Of a DNA stretch of 9,757 bases, positions 1-7,131 are shown in pieces (the stretch's first letter is position 1; each line of letters starts with the position of its first letter). This DNA comes from Deltaproteobacteria bacterium (GTDB lineage: Bacteria > Desulfobacterota > DSM-4660 > Desulfatiglandales > HGW-15). The stretch is taken from contig JAFDIC010000120.1 of the NCBI GenBank assembly GCA_019308525.1, positions 1 to 9,757 on the forward strand. Direction: 5' to 3'. A model generated the notes under the pieces. The model did not search any database. It was not told the origin of the DNA and saw only the letters and a list, made by a program, of their open reading frames with translations. The position numbers were made by a program, and so were the translations under genes.

Positions 1-716
1 GCAGCTTCCGTGACCACGCCTCCATAGTAGATGACGCTGGGGCTGGGTCTCAATGCCTTGATCCGGGAAAGGATCGGACGGAAATCTTGAGTGCCGACAG
101 GAATACCGTCTGCGGAAATAACCTCGGCCCCCACTTTCTCCAGGGCCTTTTTTACGGTCTTGTAGCAACTGTTGCCATAGCTCGTCGTATCATAGATGAT
201 ACTCCATGTCCTGTAACCCTTCTTGTTGAAGACAAAATCCACCAACTGGGCGTGCTCGACGATGGTGTTGGCGCAAACCCTCGTTACTTCAGGGAAATTG
301 TACTTGTAAGTGATATCCGGATGAATACCTCCCCAAAATACCTGGGGGACGCCGTAGCGGTGGAAGACGTGAATGGTGGCAAGACCTACGGGGCTGTTGA
401 AATGGGTGGTTGCGGCAGCCACCTTGTCAACGGTGCATATTTTGGTGGCAACGCTTACACCAGTGGAAGGGTCTGAAGCATCATCCATGACCACGAGTTC
501 ATAGTGGTATGGAGCGTCACCCCTGCGGTTGGTCTGCTTGACAGCCAGGTCCGCGCTGTTTCTGGCCCCGAGGCCGAAGGCGGCGTTGGGCCCTGTCAGG
601 GGACCGATGAATCCTATTTTGACCGTTTTTTTACCGGCCCCGAATACTGATGGTACCGTGACAAGGGAAAGAATGATGATGGCGAGGACAACGAAAAAAA
701 TCTTTGAAACTCTCAT
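1..716 (-). CDS. Branched-chain amino acid-type ABC transporter substrate-binding protein (LivK family), 3' end outside window
   Basis: The minus-strand frame is open from the ATG at 716 to the left edge, giving about 238 residues without a stop. Family members usually have 370-420, so the C-terminal third is missing. The N-terminus is a Sec signal peptide: MRVSK, a hydrophobic run of about 18 residues, then VPSVFG-A as the likely cleavage region. The mature start, VKIGFIGPLTGPNAAFG, is the first beta-strand and ligand loop of periplasmic-binding fold type I proteins; LVVMDDASDPSTG and NSPVGLATIHVFHRYGVPQ follow in the family order. The start is set by an excellent Shine-Dalgarno AAGGAGGAG four bases before the ATG. 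The protein should capture a small ligand in the periplasm and deliver it to a LivHMGF-type permease, presumably beyond the left edge. The ligand cannot be told from sequence: this family also binds amides, urea, aromatic acids and other compounds. Family call is secure, specificity open. Confidence 0.9.
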   Translation of the reverse strand, partial: MRVSKIFFVVLAIIILSLVTVPSVFGAGKKTVKIGFIGPLTGPNAAFGLGARNSADLAVKQTNRRGDAPYHYELVVMDDASDPSTGVSVATKICTVDKVAAATTHFNSPVGLATIHVFHRYGVPQVFWGGIHPDITYKYNFPEVTRVCANTIVEHAQLVDFVFNKKGYRTWSIIYDTTSYGNSCYKTVKKALEKVGAEVISADGIPVGTQDFRPILSRIKALRPSPSVIYYGGVVTEA

Positions 717-820
717 GGCTCTCCTCCTTTGTCTTAAATAATGATTTTTGCCTCTATCACCCTGCGCGGATTTAGCGGGGTGAATGGTAAGGTGTTGGCC
801 AAGCCTTTCCATTGACCCCG

Positions 821-850
821 ATTATCCCAGTAACTTTCATGCCTCGTAAA
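821..850 (-). promoter_or_regulatory. Candidate sigma70-type promoter for the substrate-binding protein gene
   Basis: Read on the minus strand, TTTACG (845-850) is followed after 18 nt by GATAAT (821-826). A TG one base upstream of the -10 (828-829) makes it an extended -10. It would give a 5' leader of about 100 nt. It lies between the repeat element and the gene, so the gene probably has its own promoter rather than relying on read-through from the AOR gene. Based on consensus matching by eye only. Confidence 0.45.
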
Positions 851-868
851 GGCTCGAATCCAAGGATC

Positions 869-1048
869 GACGAACTCGCAAAAACTCCAATTCGGGATGG
901 CAAAGCAAAAAGCTTCAAGTTCAAGGCGCGCAAATCTCGTGTGATCACCGTAGAAAGGTGCGGTATCTTCGAGAGGCGTACTCATCGTACGCCGAAACCA
1001 CAACGAGATGCAGCGCAACGCAGAAATTGGACTTTTTGCGAAGCCATC
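869..1048. repeat. ~180 bp intergenic imperfect palindromic repeat element (Desulfobacterales-type)
   Basis: The ends are inverted repeats: 869-893 (GACGAACTCGCAAAAACTCC...) and 1023-1048 (...GGACTTTTTGCGAAGCCATC) match as reverse complements at about 19 of 24 positions. In the middle a perfect 7-bp hairpin, GGCGTAC-TCATC-GTACGCC, lies at 975-993. Other words inside are TTGCGCGCCTTGAACTTGAA and AAGCTTTTTGCTTTGCCATC (minus-strand reading). From memory, this arrangement recurs between genes in Desulfobacterales genomes and yields spurious translated ORFs containing words such as LELEAFCFAIPNW; here such a frame is open on the minus strand over 734-1099 and should not be called a gene. The element begins 8 nt past the AOR stop codon and sits entirely between genes. 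It encodes no transposase, so it could be a MITE-like element, an RNA-level structure or a terminator. That it is a repeat is well supported by its own symmetry; family identity rests on recall. Confidence 0.65.
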
Positions 1049-1055
1049 AAGGATT

Positions 1056-2981
1056 CTATTTGTCAATAAGCTTTCCTGCCTCCTGGAGTTTATCCGCAAC
1101 TTCTTTCATGCCGAGTTCCATGAGGGTGCTTCTGGTCTGAAGCCCTGTCTCTTTGTCCCAGCCATGGATTTCATAGAACTCGTCCAGCATCCTGTCCCAT
1201 TTCTCACGGTCGCACAGGCATCCCTTGTAAGGGCCGGACTTGACCGGTTCTTCCATGAATCTCCTCGGGGGATAATCATCCTTGCGGGCCAGGTCTGTGT
1301 GCAGGCTGTTGAAGGCCTTCTCCAGGTTGTAGGATCGCCTTGCCAGGGAAAAAAGTTCCTCTTCGGTCAGGCTCGTTCCCAGGCAGCCGTTTGCAAGGGA
1401 GACATAATCAGAAGGCTCCAGGGCGTAGGCACCCGACCAGGTCCCCACGTATATGCACACTCCCAACATGTCTTCCATTTCCTTTGTGAGAGATTGCCAG
1501 ACCACGTGGCGGGCCTGGCCCTCATAAGTATCGGCGGGGAAGGAGCATCCTTTCGGGCCGAACCTTTCCCCGCCGATGGAAGTGCCCCTGAGGTGACGCC
1601 CTGCCACGGGAGAAGTGGCGACACCTAGCGCCCAGCCCTTGGGTATCCTGAAGGGCTCTATGGAGTCCTGGCCTTTGACGTGGATTGCAAACTCCTCTGA
1701 TCCCTTGTCTATTATCCGGGATGCCTCCCTGGCTCCCTGAGCGAGCAGGTCCCCAATCCCCCTTCGAAAGGCAATTCTCTCCAGCAGCTCTATGTAGGCA
1801 TCAACATTCCCCCACTGAAGCCTGAGTCCATCCGTATCCTTTTCAGTGATAATGCCTTTCTCGAAGCACTCAAAGGCCCAGGACGCAACACTCGTGGCAA
1901 AGTCTGTATCAAGCCCCAGCTCGTTTGCCAGGATCCAGGCCCTGGTTATTCCGTCAGGATCCGTTATGTCCAGTCTTACGGCATCCATGATGGTGTTGCT
2001 CCAGAAGCCTTCTCCCCTGGTTCCCCTATATTTTCCCTCCTTGACCTCGGAGAAGGGCATACAACCCACCGGGCACATGAAACAGGCAGAGATACTCTTC
2101 CTGTTTTTGGGGAAGCCCGTCTCAGGATCGGCCATTTTTATCCTTTTCTCCATTTCCCAGAAATCATCCTGGCCGTTCCTCGCGCTGATCAGAAAATCCC
2201 AGTTGGGTGAAGAAGGATCACTCCACCTGCCGGCAAGTGTTATTGTCCTCATCATTTCTGAGAGGGAAGACTGGCACACCTTTTCCAGTGCAGCATCCAC
2301 CGCCCTGAAAAACATGTCAGGCTCCGCGACCTTGATCAACCCGCCCTCCCCGCAGGCGACCACCGCCTTGAGCTTCTTGTCGCCCATTACGCACCCGACC
2401 CCGGACCCCCCGGCGACCTTTGCCCTGTCGCATACAATTCCTGATCCCCGAACAAGGTTTTCACCCGCAGGCCCGATACAGGCAACCCTGATGCGCCGGG
2501 GCGCATGCATCTTTTCCAGTTCTTCTTCGGTCTCAAAGGTTGTCTTACCCCAGATAAAGGAGGCGTCTCTCAATTCAGCCTTTCCACTATGGATCCAAAG
2601 GTATACGGGTGTTTCGGATTTTCCAGAGATGACAATATGATCGAAGCCGGCAAATTTCAGCTCGGCCCCGAAATGCCCTCCCACGTTGGCCGAGCCCTTT
2701 CCGTTGTTGAATACATTCTTGGTCTCTATGGAAGTCCGGCATGCCCCCGGGGCCACGGTCCCTACCAGGGCTCCCACTCCAAAAACGAGCAGGTTCCCGG
2801 GATCTGACCAGGTTGTCTCTTCACTCATCTCGTTCAACAGGATGAGGGAATTGACGGCCCTCCCCCCTATGAACTCCCCGGCGTAGTCTTCGGAGCTTTC
2901 CGCCCGGATACTCCCCGTAGAAAGGTCCACCCTGAGGATCTGTCCCGCAATACCTCCTCTTATCCCGTCTAATACCGCCAT
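1056..2981 (-). CDS. Aldehyde:ferredoxin oxidoreductase family tungsten/molybdenum pterin enzyme
   Basis: A 641-residue protein of the AOR family (typically 600-650 residues), which uses a bis-pterin tungsten or molybdenum centre and one [4Fe-4S] cluster to interconvert aldehydes and carboxylates, or to reduce other carbonyl or aromatic substrates, with low-potential electrons. The N-terminal domain shows GGHFGAELKFAGFD (residues about 101-114) and GGSGVGCVMGDKKLKAVV (about 191-208), both pterin-binding regions. The cluster ligands are Cys300, Cys303 and Cys307 (CFMCPVGC) and Cys509 in DMLGVCIY; the 202-residue gap to the last Cys is close to that of Pyrococcus AOR. The ATG at 2981 is preferred because the domain begins a few residues later (GQILRVDLSTG), AGGGA lies 5 nt upstream, and it sits one base after the stop of the ferredoxin gene. 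An in-frame ATG at 3068 would overlap the ferredoxin gene and add a tail without family character. The substrate is not determinable; BamB-like benzoyl-CoA reductase is a related subfamily but no other Bam gene is visible. Confidence 0.92.
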   Translation of the reverse strand: MAVLDGIRGGIAGQILRVDLSTGSIRAESSEDYAGEFIGGRAVNSLILLNEMSEETTWSDPGNLLVFGVGALVGTVAPGACRTSIETKNVFNNGKGSANVGGHFGAELKFAGFDHIVISGKSETPVYLWIHSGKAELRDASFIWGKTTFETEEELEKMHAPRRIRVACIGPAGENLVRGSGIVCDRAKVAGGSGVGCVMGDKKLKAVVACGEGGLIKVAEPDMFFRAVDAALEKVCQSSLSEMMRTITLAGRWSDPSSPNWDFLISARNGQDDFWEMEKRIKMADPETGFPKNRKSISACFMCPVGCMPFSEVKEGKYRGTRGEGFWSNTIMDAVRLDITDPDGITRAWILANELGLDTDFATSVASWAFECFEKGIITEKDTDGLRLQWGNVDAYIELLERIAFRRGIGDLLAQGAREASRIIDKGSEEFAIHVKGQDSIEPFRIPKGWALGVATSPVAGRHLRGTSIGGERFGPKGCSFPADTYEGQARHVVWQSLTKEMEDMLGVCIYVGTWSGAYALEPSDYVSLANGCLGTSLTEEELFSLARRSYNLEKAFNSLHTDLARKDDYPPRRFMEEPVKSGPYKGCLCDREKWDRMLDEFYEIHGWDKETGLQTRSTLMELGMKEVADKLQEAGKLIDK

Positions 2982-2982
2982 T

Positions 2983-3234
2983 TTATCCCTGCTTCCCGGC
3001 CAGGGACAGGGCCTTGTAGGAACAATATTTGACGCAAAGGGGGCCTTCTTCGCCCTTGCACAGATCACAGCTCGACCCTATTGTCCATTCTATTTCCCCG
3101 GTTGAATTATCCTTTCTTACAGAGATCGCACCCCCTGAAGGAGAAAATGCCCCCAGTTTATGAAAAGAGCACATCAATTCGCAGGCCCTGCACCCGTAAC
3201 ATGCCCTGGGATTTCTTGATATTCTTTTCATCAT
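2983..3234 (-). CDS. Small two-[4Fe-4S] ferredoxin-like electron-transfer protein, partner of AOR
   Basis: An 83-residue protein with two sets of four cysteines: CYGCRACELMC (Cys12, 15, 18, 22) and CDLCKGEEGPLCVKYC (Cys56, 59, 67, 71). This suits two [4Fe-4S] clusters in the style of the small iron-sulfur subunits that accompany AOR-family enzymes. Its stop codon is separated from the AOR start by a single base, so the two are translationally coupled and probably act as a complex or donor-acceptor pair in the cytoplasm. The start is uncertain. ATGs at 3234 and 3231 are adjacent and neither has a strong Shine-Dalgarno; one at 3264 would add ten residues. The frame also runs up to an ATG at 3360, but that lies in the candidate promoter region and the added residues look non-coding, so it is rejected. 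Assignment as a ferredoxin is firm; partnership is inferred from the overlap-like spacing. Confidence 0.82.
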   Translation of the reverse strand: MMKRISRNPRACYGCRACELMCSFHKLGAFSPSGGAISVRKDNSTGEIEWTIGSSCDLCKGEEGPLCVKYCSYKALSLAGKQG

Positions 3235-3331
3235 TTCCGATCTTGATTTTCGCCCTTCCAGCATGCAGGCCACTGGCCAAGAAAGCCCATGGAAGGTCCG
3301 GGGAAGTCCCTTGAGAAATATTATTCTTAAA

Positions 3332-3356
3332 GTATGTTTAGGAATACTGAACATAC
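3332..3356. promoter_or_regulatory. Inverted repeat over the AOR-operon -10 region, possible operator
   Basis: GTATGTT (3332-3338) and AACATAC (3350-3356) are perfect 7-bp inverted repeats separated by 11 nt (TAGGAATACTG). The spacing of about 18 bp centre to centre is typical for a dimeric helix-turn-helix regulator, and the right arm coincides with the candidate -10. It could instead form a weak hairpin in the leader; there is no U-run to suggest a terminator. No regulator gene is visible in the window. Confidence 0.4.
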
Positions 3357-3379
3357 GCAAAGATCTTTCCCCTTGTCAA
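3350..3379 (-). promoter_or_regulatory. Candidate promoter of the ferredoxin-AOR operon
   Basis: On the minus strand a perfect -35 TTGACA (3374-3379) is followed after 18 nt by TATGTT (3350-3355), or after 17 nt by GTATGT. Initiation would fall near 3343, about 110 nt before the ferredoxin start. The -10 overlaps one arm of an inverted repeat described separately. Confidence 0.45.
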
Positions 3380-3437
3380 TAACTATTTCCTGATGATCAG
3401 TGCTGATTACTTACGAGAAGAGGGGGGTTCTGGCGAC

Positions 3438-3590
3438 CTATTCTGGGAGATATCCCTTTTCAATCGCCTTCCTTATGAGACCGGTTGCATAGTCTCCCAG
3501 GATTGAAGAGGCTTCTGCAATGGGCCGGGATCTTTCAAGGACCTGTTGGCTTTTGACATCATTCTTTTTCCATTCCAAGCCCCTGGTCAT
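3438..3590 (-). CDS. Hypothetical 50-residue protein downstream of pyrE
   Basis: A short frame begins at the ATG at 3590, seven bases after the pyrE stop, and ends with TAG at 3438-3440. The product starts MTRGLEWKKNDVKSQQVLER and ends with GLIRKAIEKGYLPE. The middle, PIAEASSILGDYATGLIRKA, looks like an amphipathic helical pair with balanced charged and hydrophobic residues, and codon choice resembles pyrE. I do not recognise a family. No good Shine-Dalgarno lies directly before the ATG; the closest, GGAGGG, is in the pyrE tail about 20 nt upstream, so expression would depend on coupling to pyrE termination. It may be a genuine small third gene of the pyrimidine operon or a chance frame. Confidence 0.45.
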   Translation of the reverse strand: MTRGLEWKKNDVKSQQVLERSRPIAEASSILGDYATGLIRKAIEKGYLPE

Positions 3591-3597
3591 ATATCAA

Positions 3598-4329
3598 CTA
3601 GTTTTCTTTCGTTCCCTCCTTGTCTGCACCCTTTATTGCCTTGGCCTCTGAAAGGGCAACGCTCTTTTTTTCGTTTTCAATATAGTCCATGATCATCCTG
3701 TACTTTTCCTCGTCCAGGAGTCTTACCTCCCTGAGCCATTCAAAGGCCTCGGATATTTTGAAGAGGACATGGGGCTCTATGTTATGAGCCCTGATGTATT
3801 CGCCACCACCCTGCTCCCTGTCCAGCAAAACCACCAATTCGGTCACTATGCCACCCTGCTCCCTCGCGGCCTCTGCCGCGTCTATCACGCTCTGCCCCGT
3901 AGTGATCAGGTCGTCGATCATAAGGATTCTGTCATTCCTTTCCATGTTCCCTTCCACCTTCTTCCTTACACCGTGCTCCTTTCTCTCCTTCCGGTAATAG
4001 AGCATTGGGATGGCAAGCTTCTGGCTGACTATGGTCGCGAAGGGGATGCCGGCCGTAGGAACGCCCATGATCTTGTCTACCTTGGAACGTCCTATTTCGT
4101 TGATAACGATTCGGGCGAGGGAATTGGCGATCCAGTCCATGGCTATATGATCGGAGATGGACTGACGGAGATCGACGTAGTATGGGCTTCTTTTCCCTGA
4201 ATGTAGTATGTAATCACCGATCTTGAGGGCATCATTCCGAACAAGGCTCAAGGAAACATGTTTCATGAGGTACTTCTTTTCTTCCCTCCAGATTTGCCGT
4301 TCTATCTCCTCGAACAGATTGGCGCCCAT
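3598..4329 (-). CDS. pyrE: Orotate phosphoribosyltransferase
   Basis: The 243-residue product transfers the phosphoribosyl group of PRPP to orotate, giving OMP, the fifth step of UMP synthesis. Visible signatures are the orotate-side loop SGKRSPYYVD (residues 44-53), the flexible catalytic loop with Lys and His in RKERKEHGVRKK (113-124), and the PRPP-binding motif ILMIDDLITTGQSV (135-148). The start at 4329 has GGAGGA about four bases upstream. The protein is longer than usual (190-220): about 20 extra residues at the N-terminus (LFEEIERQIWREEKKYLMKH) and a charged C-terminal tail after about residue 215. It lies 100 nt downstream of pyrB on the same strand, consistent with one operon. The gap holds only a 5-bp hairpin AGACA/TGTCT (4375-4388) and no convincing terminator. 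Confidence 0.95.
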   Translation of the reverse strand: MGANLFEEIERQIWREEKKYLMKHVSLSLVRNDALKIGDYILHSGKRSPYYVDLRQSISDHIAMDWIANSLARIVINEIGRSKVDKIMGVPTAGIPFATIVSQKLAIPMLYYRKERKEHGVRKKVEGNMERNDRILMIDDLITTGQSVIDAAEAAREQGGIVTELVVLLDREQGGGEYIRAHNIEPHVLFKISEAFEWLREVRLLDEEKYRMIMDYIENEKKSVALSEAKAIKGADKEGTKEN

Positions 4330-4429
4330 CTATTCCTCCCTTTCTCAAAACTCTTTGCTGATCACCTATTATCGAGACACTTTTGTCTTTCTAAGATGCC
4401 CCCTTGGAGGGCAAGAGTGCCGGAACTCC

Positions 4430-5384
<955 letters not shown>

Positions 5385-5478
5385 CCTGTTTCCTTCCCTT
5401 GAACGCCTGGCAAACCGCTTGAAACCACAAGAAAAACAGTGTCTTTGCTTCAGGTGTTTCCCGGGACTGGTTTTTTGC

Positions 5479-5508
5479 AATACAAGCATAATAAGCAGGA
5501 CTTGTAAA
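5479..5508 (-). promoter_or_regulatory. Candidate promoter for pyrB (proximal)
   Basis: On the minus strand TTTACA (5503-5508) is separated by 18 nt from TGTATT (5479-5484). The leader to pyrB would be about 110 nt. The -35 abuts a short symmetric sequence AAGAATTTCTT (5507-5517). Consensus matching by eye only. Confidence 0.3.
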
Positions 5509-5515
5509 GAATTTC

Positions 5516-5545
5516 TTGATATGAACCTCAATCTTGAATTATACC
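5516..5545 (+). promoter_or_regulatory. Candidate promoter for the amidohydrolase-ThDP operon
   Basis: TTGATA (5516-5521, five of six consensus) is followed after 18 nt by TATACC (5540-5545, four of six). The leader to the ATG at 5712 would be about 160 nt. Its -10 overlaps the minus-strand extended -10, so polymerase could occupy only one promoter at a time. Confidence 0.3.
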
Positions 5546-5546
5546 A
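5538..5546 (-). promoter_or_regulatory. Candidate extended -10 promoter for pyrB (distal)
   Basis: On the minus strand TGGTATAAT (5538-5546) is a perfect extended -10 (TGn plus TATAAT). No good -35 lies at the expected distance, which is usual for extended -10 promoters. It gives a leader of about 170 nt and directly overlaps the candidate plus-strand promoter of the amidohydrolase operon. Confidence 0.4.
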
Positions 5547-5665
5547 CTGAGAAATGCTCGCAAATATTGCACAAGGACTCGGGGCCAAGGTGGTGTAGCC
5601 CCAGAAAGGCTAGAATGGGAGAGCGGGGAGCAGATCCTCGCCCACGAGAACTCGCCCCAGAACAA

Positions 5666-5686
5666 CCCGCGGGGATCGATCGCGGG
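5666..5686 (+). promoter_or_regulatory. GC-rich hairpin in the amidohydrolase leader
   Basis: CCCGCG (5666-5671) and CGCGGG (5681-5686) form a 6-bp all-GC stem around a 9-nt loop GGGATCGAT. It ends 13 nt before the Shine-Dalgarno GGAGG (5700-5704). It could affect translation or be a protein-binding palindrome. Nothing shows which. Confidence 0.3.
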
Positions 5687-5711
5687 CCACATTTCTGTCG
5701 GAGGTCTTGGC

Positions 5712-7058
5712 ATGACACAGGATTTTGATTGGCTGATCAAGGGAGGACTTGTCGTAAAGCCCCATGGTATCGATAAGGTGGATTTAGGCATAAGGGATGA
5801 AAAGATCGTGAGAGTGGCCCCTGATCTAGACCCTGGCAAAGCCCGGGAGGTGATTGACGCCTCCGGGAAACTAGTCATCCCCGGTTTGATCGATGTCCAT
5901 GTCCATCCGGTTTACGTGGATACTATCCAGGATTGCTCCATCCTGGGGGCCTTTGGGGGAATTACCACCATGATCCATTTCGCTTACGCCAGGCCCGGCA
6001 TGGAGCTGGCCGACACTGTCAGGAGATTCATTGAAGAGGGCCAAGAGACCTCCCACACGGATTTTGCCATCCACGGCGCCATGTTCGATCCCGAGAACCA
6101 AATCAAGGACATTTCCAGGTGTTTCGAACTGGGAGTCACATCTTTCAAGATGTTTATGGCCTATGCCAAGCAAGGCTGGATGACGGACGACTATCACCTT
6201 GCCAAGGCCATGGATGTTATTTCCGGGCTCGGCGGCCTGGCCATGGTACACGCAGAGGATGGGCTTTCCATTGACTATTTGGAAGACAAGTACAGGAGTA
6301 AGCCTCAAAAGGAGGTCTTTCTCAAGGTAAGGCCGGGGGTCCTGGAAGCGGATGCCGCCTTTCGGGCAATTTCCATCGCCCGGGTGATGAATTGTGCCCT
6401 TTACATTGTTCATGTCAGTGCCAGTGAGACACTGGGGCCCATCAGGGATGCGAGGCAGCAGGGCCAGATTGTGTACACGGAGACCTGCCCCCAATACCTC
6501 TGTCTGACAGACCGGGATCTCCAGGAAAAGGGCCCCCTTGCCAAGATCGGGCCTCCGCTTAGGAGGGAAGAAGACAATGATGCGCTTTGGTTGGCCTTGA
6601 AGACAGGGCTTCTGGATGTTATCGCAAGTGACCATGCCCCAAAGGCCAAGAAAATCGATGATGATTTCTTTGAAGCCCCCTTTGGTGCCCCTTCCTCCGA
6701 GACAATGCTTCCTGTCACCTATCAAAGGGGAATCAACGAAGGGAGACTGGAGCTTTGTACCCTGCTCAGGGCGATGAGTGAAGCCCCTGCAAAGATATTC
6801 GGACTTTACCCCCGCAAGGGTATTTTGCAGGAGGAATCGGATGCGGACCTTCTGGTATTCGACCCGGCAATAAAGCACCGCATCACGCAGGATAACCAAC
6901 ACTCCAATGCAGGCTACACCCTCTACGAGGGGATGGAGTGTTTGGGCAGGCCGGTCATTGTTATGCAGAGGGGAAAAATCATTGTTGACGGGACAGAACT
7001 AAAGAGCAGCAAGGGACAGGGGGATTTCCTGAACACCAGTATCCTCGGTGTCAAATAG
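5712..7058 (+). CDS. Dihydropyrimidinase/hydantoinase-family cyclic amidohydrolase (allantoinase or dihydroorotase also possible)
   Basis: A 448-residue binuclear metal amidohydrolase that hydrolyses a cyclic amide bond such as in dihydropyrimidines, hydantoins, allantoin or dihydroorotate. The metal ligands are visible: His63 and His65 (PGLIDVHVHP), the Lys146 expected to be carboxylated (GVTSFKMFMAYAK), His180 (LAMVHAEDG), His234 (LYIVHVSASE) and Asp307 (VIASDHAPK). ETCPQYL (257-263), FGLYPRKG (363-370) and YTLYEGMEC (402-410) match the dihydropyrimidinase/D-hydantoinase layout, and length fits (450-480). However, SDHAPK and PFGAPSSETMLP (323-334) look more like allantoinase and dihydroorotase than hydantoinase, so substrate is open. 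GGAGG lies seven bases before the ATG. The frame is open upstream to 5538 but has no start codon there. The gene diverges from pyrB and is followed 73 nt later by the ThDP enzyme gene. Family call is firm; a role as the missing pyrC or in cyclic-ureide breakdown is inference. Confidence 0.9.
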   Translation: MTQDFDWLIKGGLVVKPHGIDKVDLGIRDEKIVRVAPDLDPGKAREVIDASGKLVIPGLIDVHVHPVYVDTIQDCSILGAFGGITTMIHFAYARPGMELADTVRRFIEEGQETSHTDFAIHGAMFDPENQIKDISRCFELGVTSFKMFMAYAKQGWMTDDYHLAKAMDVISGLGGLAMVHAEDGLSIDYLEDKYRSKPQKEVFLKVRPGVLEADAAFRAISIARVMNCALYIVHVSASETLGPIRDARQQGQIVYTETCPQYLCLTDRDLQEKGPLAKIGPPLRREEDNDALWLALKTGLLDVIASDHAPKAKKIDDDFFEAPFGAPSSETMLPVTYQRGINEGRLELCTLLRAMSEAPAKIFGLYPRKGILQEESDADLLVFDPAIKHRITQDNQHSNAGYTLYEGMECLGRPVIVMQRGKIIVDGTELKSSKGQGDFLNTSILGVK

Positions 7059-7131
7059 TTTGTGTATCGGAACTTCTCCGTGGAAGCAGAATCCTTGTCC
7101 GGCTGAACCGAATTGTGAGGAGAGTTAGAGA

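Noticed and set aside
734..1099. Open frame of 121 codons on the minus strand across the intergenic region
   Set aside because: It runs through the palindromic repeat and into the end of the AOR gene; its peptide is the kind of spurious translation this repeat gives, and the substrate-binding protein promoter lies within it.
1846..2640. 264-codon plus-strand frame
   Set aside because: It is antisense to the AOR gene, whose cysteine and pterin motifs are intact; the plus-strand peptide shows no domain.
2979..3068. Upstream ATG at 3068 for the AOR gene
   Set aside because: It would overlap the 3' end of the ferredoxin gene by 28 codons and add residues without family similarity; the ATG at 2981 has a Shine-Dalgarno and a one-base junction with the ferredoxin stop.
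4330..4429. Terminator or separate promoter between pyrB and pyrE
   Set aside because: Only a 5-bp hairpin AGACA/TGTCT and a lone GATAAT without a suitably spaced -35 are present; co-transcription is simpler.
5871..6902. 343-codon minus-strand frame
   Set aside because: It is antisense to the amidohydrolase, whose full set of metal ligands is present; the antisense peptide has no recognisable motif and follows the mirror of codon bias.
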